A DNA stretch of 64,000 bases from Bacillus sp. CHD6a (GTDB lineage: Bacteria > Bacillota > Bacilli > Bacillales > Bacillaceae_I): positions 62,001 to 126,000 of the forward strand of contig NZ_LBMD01000002.1 in the NCBI RefSeq assembly GCF_001293645.1. Direction: 5' to 3'. The position numbers and the translations under genes are program-made. Below the pieces are notes generated by a model. That model did not search any database. It was not told the origin of the DNA and saw only the letters and a program-made list of their open reading frames with translations. Shown in pieces: positions 27,232 through 34,666 of the stretch (positions within the stretch are counted from its first letter, which is position 1; each line of letters begins with the position of its first letter).

Positions 27232-27330
27232 GTGCTTCCCATAGAGATAAGAAGGCCGAGAACGGAAGGTATTAATGAGTTGCATCAATATTTTAGGACA
27301 GTGATTAGGGCGAAGTCTATCATTATATGA
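27232..27330 (+). pseudogene. Truncated remnant of a GNAT acetyltransferase
   Basis: GTG 27232 opens a 32-codon frame that reads VLPIEIRRPRTEGINELHQY and then FRTVIRAK before the stop at 27328-27330. This resembles only the N-terminal end of a GNAT domain (RRPRTEDINELH-type) and the rest of the domain is missing. The 27331-27440 stretch that follows holds no recognisable gene. Confidence 0.55.
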
Positions 27331-27452
27331 TTTGGAGAATTAAAAGTGAGGCTTAAACAAATTGAAGTTGTTTCGCGTTTTAATAAGTAAAAGGTTACTA
27401 AGGAAACCATTATGAGAAAATATATACGATAAATGGTAATAAGAAGGAGTAG

Positions 27453-28040
27453 ATTATCATACATAACGGCTCAGAAGTATTATTTAGAATAGGTTTAGGA
27501 GACATTTACCTTCAAGAGTTTTCCGTAGAAGATGCAGAAAATATATACAAAATATCCAATCAACCAGAAATTTCTAATTTCTTGCCAGATTGGAAATCGA
27601 CGAGGGAACAAAGGGTAGACTGGGTCACAAATTACGAAATACCGGCAAATAAAGCATTCTTAGAGGCTGCTAAAGCAAATAACATAGACAATCAATTTTT
27701 AAAACTAGGTGTATTTATTAGTGCAACAGATGAATTCATTGGCTGGTGCTGTACGGGAATAAAAGAGGAACTCCCTGCTCCGAATAGAGAAATCATGTAT
27801 GCCATTTCATCCGATCATCAAGGGAATGGATACGCTACAAAAGCGTCATTAGGGCTAATAAACTACTTATTTTCATTCACGAATTTAGAGATTCTTAATG
27901 CAGTGGCGTTAATGAATAACCTATCATCCAATAAAGTTATGGAGAAATGCGGGTTTTCTCTTCAGGGGAAACTTACGATAGAAAATGAGTTATATAATTA
28001 CTATGTATTGAGAAAATCAGAGTGTAGACCTTCACTATAA
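27453..28040 (+). CDS. GNAT acetyltransferase without a canonical start codon
   Basis: The conserved protein extends 43 residues upstream of the first usable start (TTG 27582): ILFRIGLGDIYLQEFS-like VLFRIGLGDIYLQEFSVED and YKISNQPEISNFLPDWKS are read in frame from 27453. The frame begins ATT ATC ATA right after AAGGAG (27444-27449) and a TAG, so initiation would be at ATT, ATC or ATA. The acetyl-CoA loop is ISSDHQGNGYATKASLGL and the end block is NLSSNKVMEKCGFSLQG. Either non-AUG initiation or a start-lost allele; a TTG-initiated product would lack the first strand and helix. Confidence 0.72.
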   Translation: MIIHNGSEVLFRIGLGDIYLQEFSVEDAENIYKISNQPEISNFLPDWKSTREQRVDWVTNYEIPANKAFLEAAKANNIDNQFLKLGVFISATDEFIGWCCTGIKEELPAPNREIMYAISSDHQGNGYATKASLGLINYLFSFTNLEILNAVALMNNLSSNKVMEKCGFSLQGKLTIENELYNYYVLRKSECRPSL

Positions 28041-28062
28041 ATATCAAACAAATATTAAAAAA

Positions 28063-28093
28063 AACGCGTGGAAAGCTATCCAAGCGTTTTTTT
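28063..28093 (+). terminator. Rho-independent terminator
   Basis: AACGCGTGGA pairs with TCCAAGCGTT (one mismatch) around a short loop, followed by seven T. It ends the acetyltransferase transcript. Confidence 0.8.
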
Positions 28094-28127
28094 ATAACCA
28101 CTTAGTAAGTCAGGTGATTTAAAAGTA

Positions 28128-28277
28128 TTATCTGGTTCTCAACCAATCAATTAAGGCTCCAATAAAAGTACCTAAAGCAATTCCTAGAGCTAGATTATCA
28201 AGTGCCGCTCCAAGTGCAGCCCCTATTGCAATACCAGTACCTATGAAAACACCCTTCCCTCTCCCTTTTTTATCCAA
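28128..28277 (-). CDS. Glycine-zipper-like small membrane protein, 49 residues
   Basis: Found by eye on the minus strand. TTG 28277 has GGAAGTGG upstream. A basic start (LDKKGRGKG) is followed by glycine/alanine repeats GTGIAIGAALGAALDNLALG and IALGTFIGALIDWLRTR, a pattern of GxxxG-type packing helices. Convergent with the acetyltransferase gene. Function unknown. Confidence 0.62.
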   Translation of the reverse strand: MDKKGRGKGVFIGTGIAIGAALGAALDNLALGIALGTFIGALIDWLRTR

Positions 28278-28593
28278 AAGACCACTTCCTTACTTTCTTT
28301 TGTTATTAATAAATTTATTATTATTCTATCATTTACTTGAATATGTAAGGAGATACAAATAAAAAGTTCCTGTTAGCCTCCTATAATTGAAGCAATAATT
28401 ACTTATTTTCTACTTTTTCGATTTCTGATTATTACACTAGCTTGGATAACAAAGCTAATCACCTAAGAGTTAAAAATTCATGAGTGAATCATTTCGTATT
28501 GTCATTTTGACGAAATAAGTTACGTGTAGTTGCAAAGATATGCACAACTACAAACAATAATTACTTTCTCATTTATTTTATTTTAGGAGGTGT

Positions 28594-28674
28594 ATGATAC
28601 AAAAGGGGAATAGAAGATACAGAAGAAACGTGCAATTAACATATCGGCCAAATAGAAGCTTCCTGGTCCAATGA
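28594..28674 (+). CDS. Possible 26-residue basic peptide
   Basis: ATG 28594 follows TAGGAGGTG with only 3 bases of spacing. The product MIQKGNRRYRRNVQLTYRP continues to a stop at 28672 and is very basic. A T run follows directly, but its hairpin is weak. In the 500-base gap 28278-28777 this and the sigma promoter at 28717 are the only features seen. Low confidence. Confidence 0.25.
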   Translation: MIQKGNRRYRRNVQLTYRPNRSFLVQ

Positions 28675-28716
28675 GCTTTTTTTTTTCTGTAAAGAAGTAA
28701 TAAACTTTAAAATATT

Positions 28717-28743
28717 TGAAACAATTTCACAAACTCAATCGTC
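28717..28743 (+). promoter_or_regulatory. ECF-sigma-type promoter (candidate autoregulation)
   Basis: TGAAAC at 28717-28722 and CGTC at 28740-28743 are separated by 17 bases. Bacillus ECF sigma factors (SigV, SigW and SigM groups) recognise a TGAAAC-type -35 and a CGT-type -10. It lies 35 bases before the sigma-factor start, so the sigma factor probably activates its own gene. Confidence 0.7.
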
Positions 28744-28777
28744 CAACCATTGCGTATAGAGAAAAAGAGGGGATAAT

Positions 28778-29302
28778 GTGAACGAAAACGAGAGAGATCA
28801 ATTATTAGAGAAAGTTATGCTGGAGTATGGTGATCAGTTGGCAAGACTTGCTTATGCCTATGTAAAAGAAGAAGAAATAGCAAAAGACCTTGTGCAAAAT
28901 ACTTTCATTAAATGCTATACCAAAATATCGGATTTCAGACATGAATCTACCATAAAAACATGGCTATACAGAATTACCATTAATGAATGTAAGGACTATC
29001 TAAAGAGTTGGGCGTATAAAAAGTCGAGAATGATAGAGATATATTATGGGAATGAAAGGAGCGCCATGTCAACAGAAGAGGAGGCACTAAAAAAGTGGGA
29101 AATGGGAAGGGTGAAGAGCTCTATTTTTACATTGCCAACAAAATACCGTGAAATTATTTTCTTATACTATTATGAAGAATTGAAGATGGAGGAAATCGCT
29201 GAACTTCTAGGTCTGCCAATTAGTACGGTTAAGAGCAGGATAACTAGAGGAAGAGATAGGCTGAAGCAGGAAGTGGAAAGGAGGGAAATCTATGAACAAT
29301 AA
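28778..29302 (+). CDS. ECF RNA polymerase sigma factor
   Basis: 174 residues. Region 2: YAYVKEEEIAKDLVQNTFIK with FRHESTIKTWLYRITINECK; region 4: LPTKYREIIFLYYYEELKM and EIAELLGLPISTVKSRITRG. This pattern is closest to the SigV/SigW-like ECF groups. GTG start with GAGGGGATAAT. It overlaps the next gene by 11 bases and has a TGAAAC/CGTC promoter upstream. Likely a cell-envelope stress regulator, kept inactive by the membrane protein that follows. Confidence 0.92.
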   Translation: MNENERDQLLEKVMLEYGDQLARLAYAYVKEEEIAKDLVQNTFIKCYTKISDFRHESTIKTWLYRITINECKDYLKSWAYKKSRMIEIYYGNERSAMSTEEEALKKWEMGRVKSSIFTLPTKYREIIFLYYYEELKMEEIAELLGLPISTVKSRITRGRDRLKQEVERREIYEQ

Positions 29303-30143
29303 GGAGAAAGATACTTTTTTCGAAGTCTTTGATAGAGTGAAATTCAATGATAATGATAGAAAGAAAGTTTTCCATAAACTCCATGAACGTAAAGATAAGA
29401 AGCTTACTTTTTTGGGCTTTAGTCCAGTAGTACTCTCCTCAATTCTAGGAATAGTAACCGTTGTTTTATTGATGGTTTTATGGTCTTCTCCAAATGCGGT
29501 AATTCAAGAGCAACAGCAGGTTAATAGCTCACCCACTGTAAAAAAACAAACAGGGGTCTTTTTCATTACAAACGAGAATCTAAGGGCACCGTTAAATATT
29601 GTATATTCCTATAATCCTTCGGCTAAATCTTTAGATGTACTGTCCGTTCCAAGAGATCTCTATGTACCAATTTTTAGTTCGGAAGGTAAAAAAATTGGAA
29701 TGGATAAAATGTTACATGCTTATGCGTTTGGTGGAGAAGAAGGTGTTAAACAAACTCTTTTAAATTATTTTCAAATTAAAGATGATTCATTTTCAGGGAT
29801 AACAGAAGAAGAGTTTATTAAATATGTTGATCAAATTGGCGGAATTTCATTGAAGTCAGATGATGAAGTTTTAGGTGGAGAAGAAGTGTTAACTTCCCTT
29901 TCAGATAGAAATCTAATGACGGAGAACGAGGAAAAGAAACATTATGAAATATTAACAGCTGTATTGGAACGTCTATTGGAAGACCCAAAAGAATTAAACA
30001 TTTTGGAGGGGGTTCCGGAAGAAGTAGAGGTAAATACTATCCAAATTGCTGATAAAGTAAATGCTGAAAAAATAGAGGGGATCTTTTATTTCATCTTAGA
30101 AGATGAAGGCTTGGAGGAAGTGAAACGTAGTTTAAAGGAATAA
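29292..30143 (+). CDS. Membrane anti-sigma candidate with extracellular LCP-like domain
   Basis: 283 residues. A cytosolic N-terminus of about 42 residues (FFEVFDRVKFNDNDRKKVF) is followed by one membrane helix (VVLSSILGIVTVVLLMVL) and an external domain. The external part resembles LytR-CpsA-Psr proteins: NIVYSYNPSAKSLDVLSVPR then DLYVPI, and KMLHAYAFGGEEGVKQTLLN corresponding to the KINHAYAYGG block. Only the first half of the LCP core is clear; the C-terminal active-site arginines are not. Its coupling to an ECF sigma gene makes it the probable anti-sigma factor with an LCP-like sensor. Confidence 0.78.
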   Translation: MNNKEKDTFFEVFDRVKFNDNDRKKVFHKLHERKDKKLTFLGFSPVVLSSILGIVTVVLLMVLWSSPNAVIQEQQQVNSSPTVKKQTGVFFITNENLRAPLNIVYSYNPSAKSLDVLSVPRDLYVPIFSSEGKKIGMDKMLHAYAFGGEEGVKQTLLNYFQIKDDSFSGITEEEFIKYVDQIGGISLKSDDEVLGGEEVLTSLSDRNLMTENEEKKHYEILTAVLERLLEDPKELNILEGVPEEVEVNTIQIADKVNAEKIEGIFYFILEDEGLEEVKRSLKE

Positions 30144-30165
30144 AAGAATTTTAAGGAATAAAACA

Positions 30166-30212
30166 AGAGTGGTAGTTTTACGTCCCTAAACGTAATCACC
30201 GCTCTTTTTTTT
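30166..30212 (+). terminator. Rho-independent terminator
   Basis: AGAGTGGTAGTTTTACG pairs imperfectly with CGTAATCACCGCTCT around CCCTAAA-type loop; eight T follow. Ends the sigma/anti-sigma operon. Confidence 0.8.
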
Positions 30213-30272
30213 ATCAAACATAATGCAACATATAAGCAAAAGAAACGTATACCTTATAAAGGGGTGAGCGCA

Positions 30273-30560
30273 GTGTGGAGGAAGTACCTCAATCCGTTGC
30301 GAGTAAGAAATGCAGCTGTGTGGATGTTATTTGTGGGAGGGTTTAGCAATTTTTTTGGGCAGATTTTTAACATTGCGTGGTTAATTTATTTATCAATTAT
30401 TGTCATAGTTCTGTTTAGTATCGTCTCCTTTATTTTTTGGAGATGTCCAAATTGTAAGAAACGGCTTCCTTTCAGGTATTATAAGGAAATTGAGTTATCC
30501 TATGCCTACGTATGCCCAAGGTGTGAAAAGCGTTTCTTTGATGATGGGACAATGGAGTAG
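30273..30560 (+). CDS. Small membrane protein with zinc ribbon
   Basis: About 95 residues. Two hydrophobic segments (AAVWMLFVGGFSNFFG and AWLIYLSIIVIVLFSIVSFI) followed by a ribbon with CPNCKKRLPFRY and CPRCEKRF, two CxxC knuckles. GTG 30273 has AAAGGGGTG upstream; the in-frame GTG 30264 lies within that site. Function unknown. Confidence 0.72.
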   Translation: MWRKYLNPLRVRNAAVWMLFVGGFSNFFGQIFNIAWLIYLSIIVIVLFSIVSFIFWRCPNCKKRLPFRYYKEIELSYAYVCPRCEKRFFDDGTME

Positions 30561-30652
30561 ATGGTTAACCATGAGATGATTAAGTTGAGCAAGATCATAC
30601 ATAATAACGCATTAACACAAAATGTGAGGTTTCTAAAGGAGTCTGAGTAAGG

Positions 30653-31168
30653 ATGAAGAAGAGGAACGTGTATATCATTTCTGGGCCATGTGGTGTGGGA
30701 AAGTCGACCATCACTAAAGGGCTTGCTCATAAATTAGAGGAAGCGGTACTGATTGAGGGGGATTTGCTTAGCGCCATGTTTGTAGGGGAAGCACAGCCGC
30801 TCTGGGAAGAAAAGCTTTCTATCGTCTGGCAGAACTTGAGCAGTATGACCAAGAACTTTTTGCTGAACGGATATGATGTTGTTATTGATTATGTGGTGGA
30901 GGATGAGTTGGAATGGTTTTGCAGGGAACTTCATCAAACAGGGGTGGAAGTGACACTTCACTATTATGTCCTGCGTGCTGACCCAGAAGTGCTAGCGGAG
31001 CGTATCACCAAACGCGGAGACACCGACATGATTCCTCGATCTTTGGAACTTCTCCACCAGTTGGAAAATAAAAAAGAAAACGTGCCTCACTTAGTTGACA
31101 CAACCAACAAAGAGCCCAATGCCATCATAGAAGAAATCAGGCGCAAGATCACACATTATTATCCTTGA
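30653..31168 (+). CDS. P-loop kinase/AAA family small-molecule kinase-like protein
   Basis: 171 residues. Walker A is SGPCGVGKSTIT; GYDVVIDYVVED is the Walker-B-like strand and VLAERITKRGDTDM a lid-type region. This resembles gluconate/shikimate-kinase-like or chloramphenicol-phosphotransferase-like proteins. ATP and substrate phosphorylation is likely but the substrate is unknown. AAAGGAG lies upstream. Confidence 0.8.
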   Translation: MKKRNVYIISGPCGVGKSTITKGLAHKLEEAVLIEGDLLSAMFVGEAQPLWEEKLSIVWQNLSSMTKNFLLNGYDVVIDYVVEDELEWFCRELHQTGVEVTLHYYVLRADPEVLAERITKRGDTDMIPRSLELLHQLENKKENVPHLVDTTNKEPNAIIEEIRRKITHYYP

Positions 31169-31245
31169 CAGATCCCTTTCAAATTCTTACCATAAAAGAA
31201 AGAGATGAACGGAAGGGGAATCGAAAGCCTAACAATGTGGAATAG

Positions 31246-31393
31246 CCTTTAATGAAAATTGAGTAACTGGATAGAGTCAGCTGTTCCTACCAAGGGATTA
31301 GTCCGACCGTCCATCATTTCATTAAAGGGATACACATGTTGTGGAGTCGATACCCCACTTGAAACAGGTGCCTTTGGTGCACCTGTTTTTTTA
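31246..31393 (+). promoter_or_regulatory. Structured 5' leader (candidate riboswitch or attenuator) of SDR gene
   Basis: CCTTTAATGAAA (31246-31257) is exactly complementary to TTTCATTAAAGG (31317-31328), closing a 59-base internal region. A second hairpin GTGG...CCAC (31341-31357) follows, and then an intrinsic terminator at 31363-31393. TGTT at 31338 and AACA at 31363 could extend the second hairpin and so compete with the terminator. The design (closed aptamer-like domain, alternative hairpin, terminator, then an RBS and gene) is that of a riboswitch. It does not match a class that I can name. Confidence 0.6.
31363..31393 (+). terminator. Intrinsic terminator in the leader of the SDR gene
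   Basis: ACAGGTGC and GCACCTGT pair perfectly around a 7-base loop and are followed by seven T, 65 bases before the SDR start codon. It may be conditional. Confidence 0.88.
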
Positions 31394-31457
31394 TGGGAAA
31401 AACATCTCTTTTATCGGACCGAACTTGTTTATACCCTAACAATAGGAGGGTTATTTT

Positions 31458-32219
31458 ATGAATAGAATAGCAGTCGTTACAGGAGCAAGTCGTTTAAAAG
31501 GAATTGGAGCAGAGGTGTGCAGGCAGTTGGCGAAAGCTGGCCATCCTGTATTTTTTACGTATTGGTCGCCTTATGATGAAGAGATGCCATGGGTTTCTGA
31601 AGCTAGAGATCCTCAACTTTTAAAAGAAGAGTTGGAGGGATTCGGTGTTCCAGTGGGAATGATGGAGCTCGACCTCACAAGTATGGAAGCGGCTGATGTG
31701 CTGTTTCAAAAAGTGAGAGAGAATCTTGGTGAGCCAAGTATTCTGGTAAATAACGCGGCCTACTCCACAAACGACGATTATCGCACGATAACAGCGGAGG
31801 ATCTGGATAAGCATTATCTCGTAAACATCCGGGCTACCACTCTATTAAGCAGCAGATTTGCTCAGCAGTTCACCTTTGGGAGCGGCGGACGGATTGTTAA
31901 TCTCACATCGGGCCAATTTCGAGGGCCGATGCCAGGCGAGCTTTCTTATGCAACGACGAAAGGCGCGATTGATGCTATGACCATAACGTTAGCGGCAGAG
32001 GTTGGGAAACTGGGAATTACGGTAAATGCAATCAATCCAGGCCCGACAGATACGGGTTGGATGACAGAGGAAATTAAGTCAAGTCTTTCTGGCATGTTCC
32101 CTTCCGGACGGGTAGGGGTGCCAAGTGACGTGGCGCGGACTATAAAGTTTCTCGTCAGTGAAGAGGCAGAATGGGTGACAGGACAGATTATTCACTCAGA
32201 AGGTGGGTTTAGGAGGTAA
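31458..32219 (+). CDS. SDR family oxidoreductase
   Basis: 253 residues. The Rossmann motif is VTGASRLKGIGAEV, the NAG motif is VNNAAYS, and the catalytic Ser-Tyr-Lys set is LTSGQF with SYATTKGAIDAM; NAINPGPTDTGWM follows. FabG-like 3-oxoacyl reductase architecture, but probably a different substrate (an aldehyde or ketone). TAGGAGG lies upstream. Expression is probably controlled by the leader and terminator at 31246-31393. A GNAT gene follows 4 bases later. Confidence 0.9.
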   Translation: MNRIAVVTGASRLKGIGAEVCRQLAKAGHPVFFTYWSPYDEEMPWVSEARDPQLLKEELEGFGVPVGMMELDLTSMEAADVLFQKVRENLGEPSILVNNAAYSTNDDYRTITAEDLDKHYLVNIRATTLLSSRFAQQFTFGSGGRIVNLTSGQFRGPMPGELSYATTKGAIDAMTITLAAEVGKLGITVNAINPGPTDTGWMTEEIKSSLSGMFPSGRVGVPSDVARTIKFLVSEEAEWVTGQIIHSEGGFRR

Positions 32220-32223
32220 AGTT

Positions 32224-32703
32224 ATGGAAGAGATGCGTGTTCGACTAGAGTTGGTGGGAAGTTCGGATCGCTTGAGTTTTTTGCCGTACTTGGTAATGGC
32301 GGATGAGAGTGAGAGCGTGGTGAAAGAGTATATTGCGGAGGGGCAAATGCTCGCGATTGTTGTTGGTGATGACTCAGTGGCCGGTGTGGCCTTGTTTGTG
32401 GAAGAATCAAAGGGTGTGATCGAGCTGAAAAACATCGCGTTGGACCCTGAGTTTCGTGGCCGCGGGCTGGGGAAGCGGGTTATTGATATCGCTTTTGAGG
32501 TATTCAAGAGACAGGGTTTCCGCAAGATGATTGTCGGCACTGCCAACTCCAGTATTGCCAATCTTTCTTTTTACCAGAAAGCAGGGTTTAGGATGGTGGA
32601 AATAAGGAAGGACTTCTTTTTGAAATATCCTGAACCAATTTTTGAGGATGGGATTCAGGCGGTAGATATGGTGATGTTTGAGCGGGTGTTGGATGAGTTG
32701 TAG
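32224..32703 (+). CDS. GNAT N-acetyltransferase
   Basis: 159 residues. Core block IELKNIALDPEFRGRGLGKRV and GTANSSIANLSFYQKAGFRM. The ATG at 32224 has AGGAGGTAA upstream, which itself overlaps the SDR stop. Co-transcribed with the SDR gene, so it may act on the same pathway. Confidence 0.87.
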   Translation: MEEMRVRLELVGSSDRLSFLPYLVMADESESVVKEYIAEGQMLAIVVGDDSVAGVALFVEESKGVIELKNIALDPEFRGRGLGKRVIDIAFEVFKRQGFRKMIVGTANSSIANLSFYQKAGFRMVEIRKDFFLKYPEPIFEDGIQAVDMVMFERVLDEL

Positions 32704-32745
32704 ATAAGTAGATTTAATATGCCTGAAGCATTTAGTGGATGTGTG

Positions 32746-32875
32746 GAAAGGTCAAATAGAGCGCGTCTATATGCCCGAAGTGGTGTTGAAAAAGGAGGAA
32801 AGGTCCAATAGAACGCGCCTTTTCTCCCGACGCAGTCGCTGGATGTGTAGAAAGGTAAAATATAAAATGCCTATC
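32746..32875 (+). repeat. Intergenic tandem array, 52-bp period, about 2.5 units
   Basis: GAAAGGT recurs at 32746, 32798 and 32850, exact 52-base steps. Unit 1 has GGT, then a hairpin ATAGA/TCTAT, then GCCCGAA, which is the same order and spacing as in the big array at 36151. GGATGTGT also recurs (32738 and 32841). The gene-free stretch 32704-33067 holds this array and a terminator. Confidence 0.85.
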
Positions 32876-32884
32876 ATGGAAGTA

Positions 32885-32916
32885 ATGCGCTCCAGAATTT
32901 TGGAGCATTTTTTTGT
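32885..32916 (+). terminator. Rho-independent terminator
   Basis: ATGCGCTCCA and TGGAGCAT pair (GCTCCA/TGGAGC) around 6 bases and are followed by seven T, immediately after the 52-bp array. Thus the array is probably transcribed as the 3' tail of the SDR-GNAT mRNA. Confidence 0.85.
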
Positions 32917-33067
32917 GTGAAGCGAATAGCAGTGTACCATTTAAATGTGACAAATTGTAAACAAAATCCAACTCATTTTTAACAAAATTTTCAAAAAACA
33001 TTTGAGTATTCCAATCTATTTTGAAATAATTGGAGATAGATTATCTTAGCAGATAGGAGGAGGTCGG

Positions 33068-33301
33068 ATGCCCTGGAAGAGTTTCATCATTTTTACAATT
33101 ATTGCTTACATCGTCCTATCACTACCTAGTATTTTTAGTGTGGGATATGTAATCGACTGGGTCCCTGAAACAACGAATTTCCAAAAGGCAAAAGGATATG
33201 TAGTGGAAGGGCTAATAGCCTATTCTCTTCTTAAACTTCCTGTAGCAACCTTAGTAGGTTTATTGGCCAGTTTACATAAAAGTAAAAGAAACAAATCATA
33301 G
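33068..33301 (+). CDS. Small two-helix membrane protein
   Basis: 77 residues. Hydrophobic segments SFIIFTIIAYIVLSLPSIFS and LLKLPVATLVGLLASLH with a basic tail KSKRNKS. GGAGGAGG lies upstream. No family recognised. It may start an operon with the lipoprotein and permease genes that follow. Confidence 0.68.
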   Translation: MPWKSFIIFTIIAYIVLSLPSIFSVGYVIDWVPETTNFQKAKGYVVEGLIAYSLLKLPVATLVGLLASLHKSKRNKS

Positions 33302-33339
33302 CCCATCTGAAACCTTCCTAACACACTGCTGAGGTGATA

Positions 33340-33702
33340 ATGTTGAAAAGACCTATATTAATAACGTTCCTTTCCCTGAGCCTAGTTGGTTGCGCATCAA
33401 CCAAAGAGCCCATCCTAACTAAATCCACAGAAGAAGCATCTTGGGCCTACGAATTTGTTCGAGTACAGGAAACCTCCTTTCAGCTGACCCAGAAAGAAGC
33501 GGAGGATAGCGTTAAAGGAGACCTGATCGGTAAAGTCCAACGCAATATTGTGGATATGGATACCGCCGAGGAGTTAATTGAAAAGCATCTAGATAGTAAT
33601 TCCTTACCGCCTGGGACAGCCCTTTACAAACACACCAAGAATAACAACTTCATCCTATACGAGTGGAAAGACAAATACTATATTGCAGAGAAAAAAGACT
33701 GA
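33340..33702 (+). CDS. Putative lipoprotein
   Basis: About 120 residues. The signal peptide ends in the lipobox SLVGCAS, so the mature protein would start at Cys and be lipid-anchored. The rest is charged, without a recognised domain. ATG 33340 has GAGGTGATA upstream. It precedes an ABC permease pair by 22 bases, but it is far too small to be an oligopeptide-binding protein. Confidence 0.75.
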   Translation: MLKRPILITFLSLSLVGCASTKEPILTKSTEEASWAYEFVRVQETSFQLTQKEAEDSVKGDLIGKVQRNIVDMDTAEELIEKHLDSNSLPPGTALYKHTKNNNFILYEWKDKYYIAEKKD

Positions 33703-33724
33703 ATGTTGAAAAAAGGGGGATCCG

Positions 33725-34663
33725 ATGGAACTAAAGAAAGAATCTCTTAAATTGTCTGTTTCTGTTATTTTGGCTCTGATTTTCACTATCCTGCTCATTT
33801 TTTTTCCTAGAGGAGGGTACTATGGGGAAATCCCTATGAATCTAGAAGATGGTGCATTCCAAGGATTTCAACTTTCTCTATTTTTTGAAGTATATAAAAC
33901 AAACATCATCCAGTTCTTTCAGTATATTTGGGACCACCAGAGTCTTGGAGGAACTATGTTCTCTGAAACTTCCGTAGAAAAAGAACTACTTCGGTATTAT
34001 CCGAAAAGCCTACTTATCATTGTGATTGGATTTGTGGTCAGCATTATTTTCGGTGTTTTAAAGGGGGTTTTTGATTACCGCCATACATATACAAAAAAGA
34101 ATTTGTTTGGGAACGGAACTACTTGGCTTTTCCAGTCGATCCCTGATTTCTTCGTCGTCATTATCGCATTTTATCTTGCTTTCTATTACCTGCCGATGGG
34201 CTTAATTTTCAGCAATCAGAATTGGTACAGCTTTGCCGCGCCGGCCTTGCTGGTTTCCGTTTATCCGACGATGTATGTCGCGCGCATGACGTGTGTGTCG
34301 CTTTTGAATCAAGATGGTCAGGACTATATTCGAACAGCTTTTGCTAAGGGGTTTAAAGTCAGTCAGGTTATCAACCGCCATATTTTGAGAAACAGTGCGC
34401 TTGACTTGATTGCGCACCTGCCGACCATTATGATGGTGGTTATTTCAAACATGTTGATGGTGGAGTACTTGACTGGCTATGCTGGAGCAGGGAATCGGAT
34501 GTTTGTAGCATTAGGCGGAAGACAGAACACGGTTGGGTTCGGTACCTCAGACATTGAAGCGGGATTAGTATTTGGTTTCGCTCTTTGTTTTATAGTAACC
34601 GTGCTTGTCGTTCATTTTGTAAAAATGATTATGCTGGCAAAGCTCAGCCAGAAGGGAGCGTAG
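33725..34663 (+). CDS. DppB/OppB-like ABC transporter permease
   Basis: 312 residues. About six membrane segments; SLLIIVIGFVVSIIFGVLKG is the start of the BPD-transport domain, and the EAA-type loop is DYIRTAFAKGFKVSQVINRHIL followed by AGAGNRMFVALGG-type external loop. The ribosome binding site is AAAAGGGGG. The next gene supplies the DppC partner. No ATPase or binding protein lies in this cluster, so these must be encoded elsewhere if the transporter is functional. Confidence 0.84.
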   Translation: MELKKESLKLSVSVILALIFTILLIFFPRGGYYGEIPMNLEDGAFQGFQLSLFFEVYKTNIIQFFQYIWDHQSLGGTMFSETSVEKELLRYYPKSLLIIVIGFVVSIIFGVLKGVFDYRHTYTKKNLFGNGTTWLFQSIPDFFVVIIAFYLAFYYLPMGLIFSNQNWYSFAAPALLVSVYPTMYVARMTCVSLLNQDGQDYIRTAFAKGFKVSQVINRHILRNSALDLIAHLPTIMMVVISNMLMVEYLTGYAGAGNRMFVALGGRQNTVGFGTSDIEAGLVFGFALCFIVTVLVVHFVKMIMLAKLSQKGA

Positions 34664-34666
34664 GAG

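Noticed and set aside
31259-31465. 68-residue plus-strand frame
   Set aside because: It runs through the paired helix and terminator of the SDR leader, lacks a ribosome binding site and has no protein-like composition.
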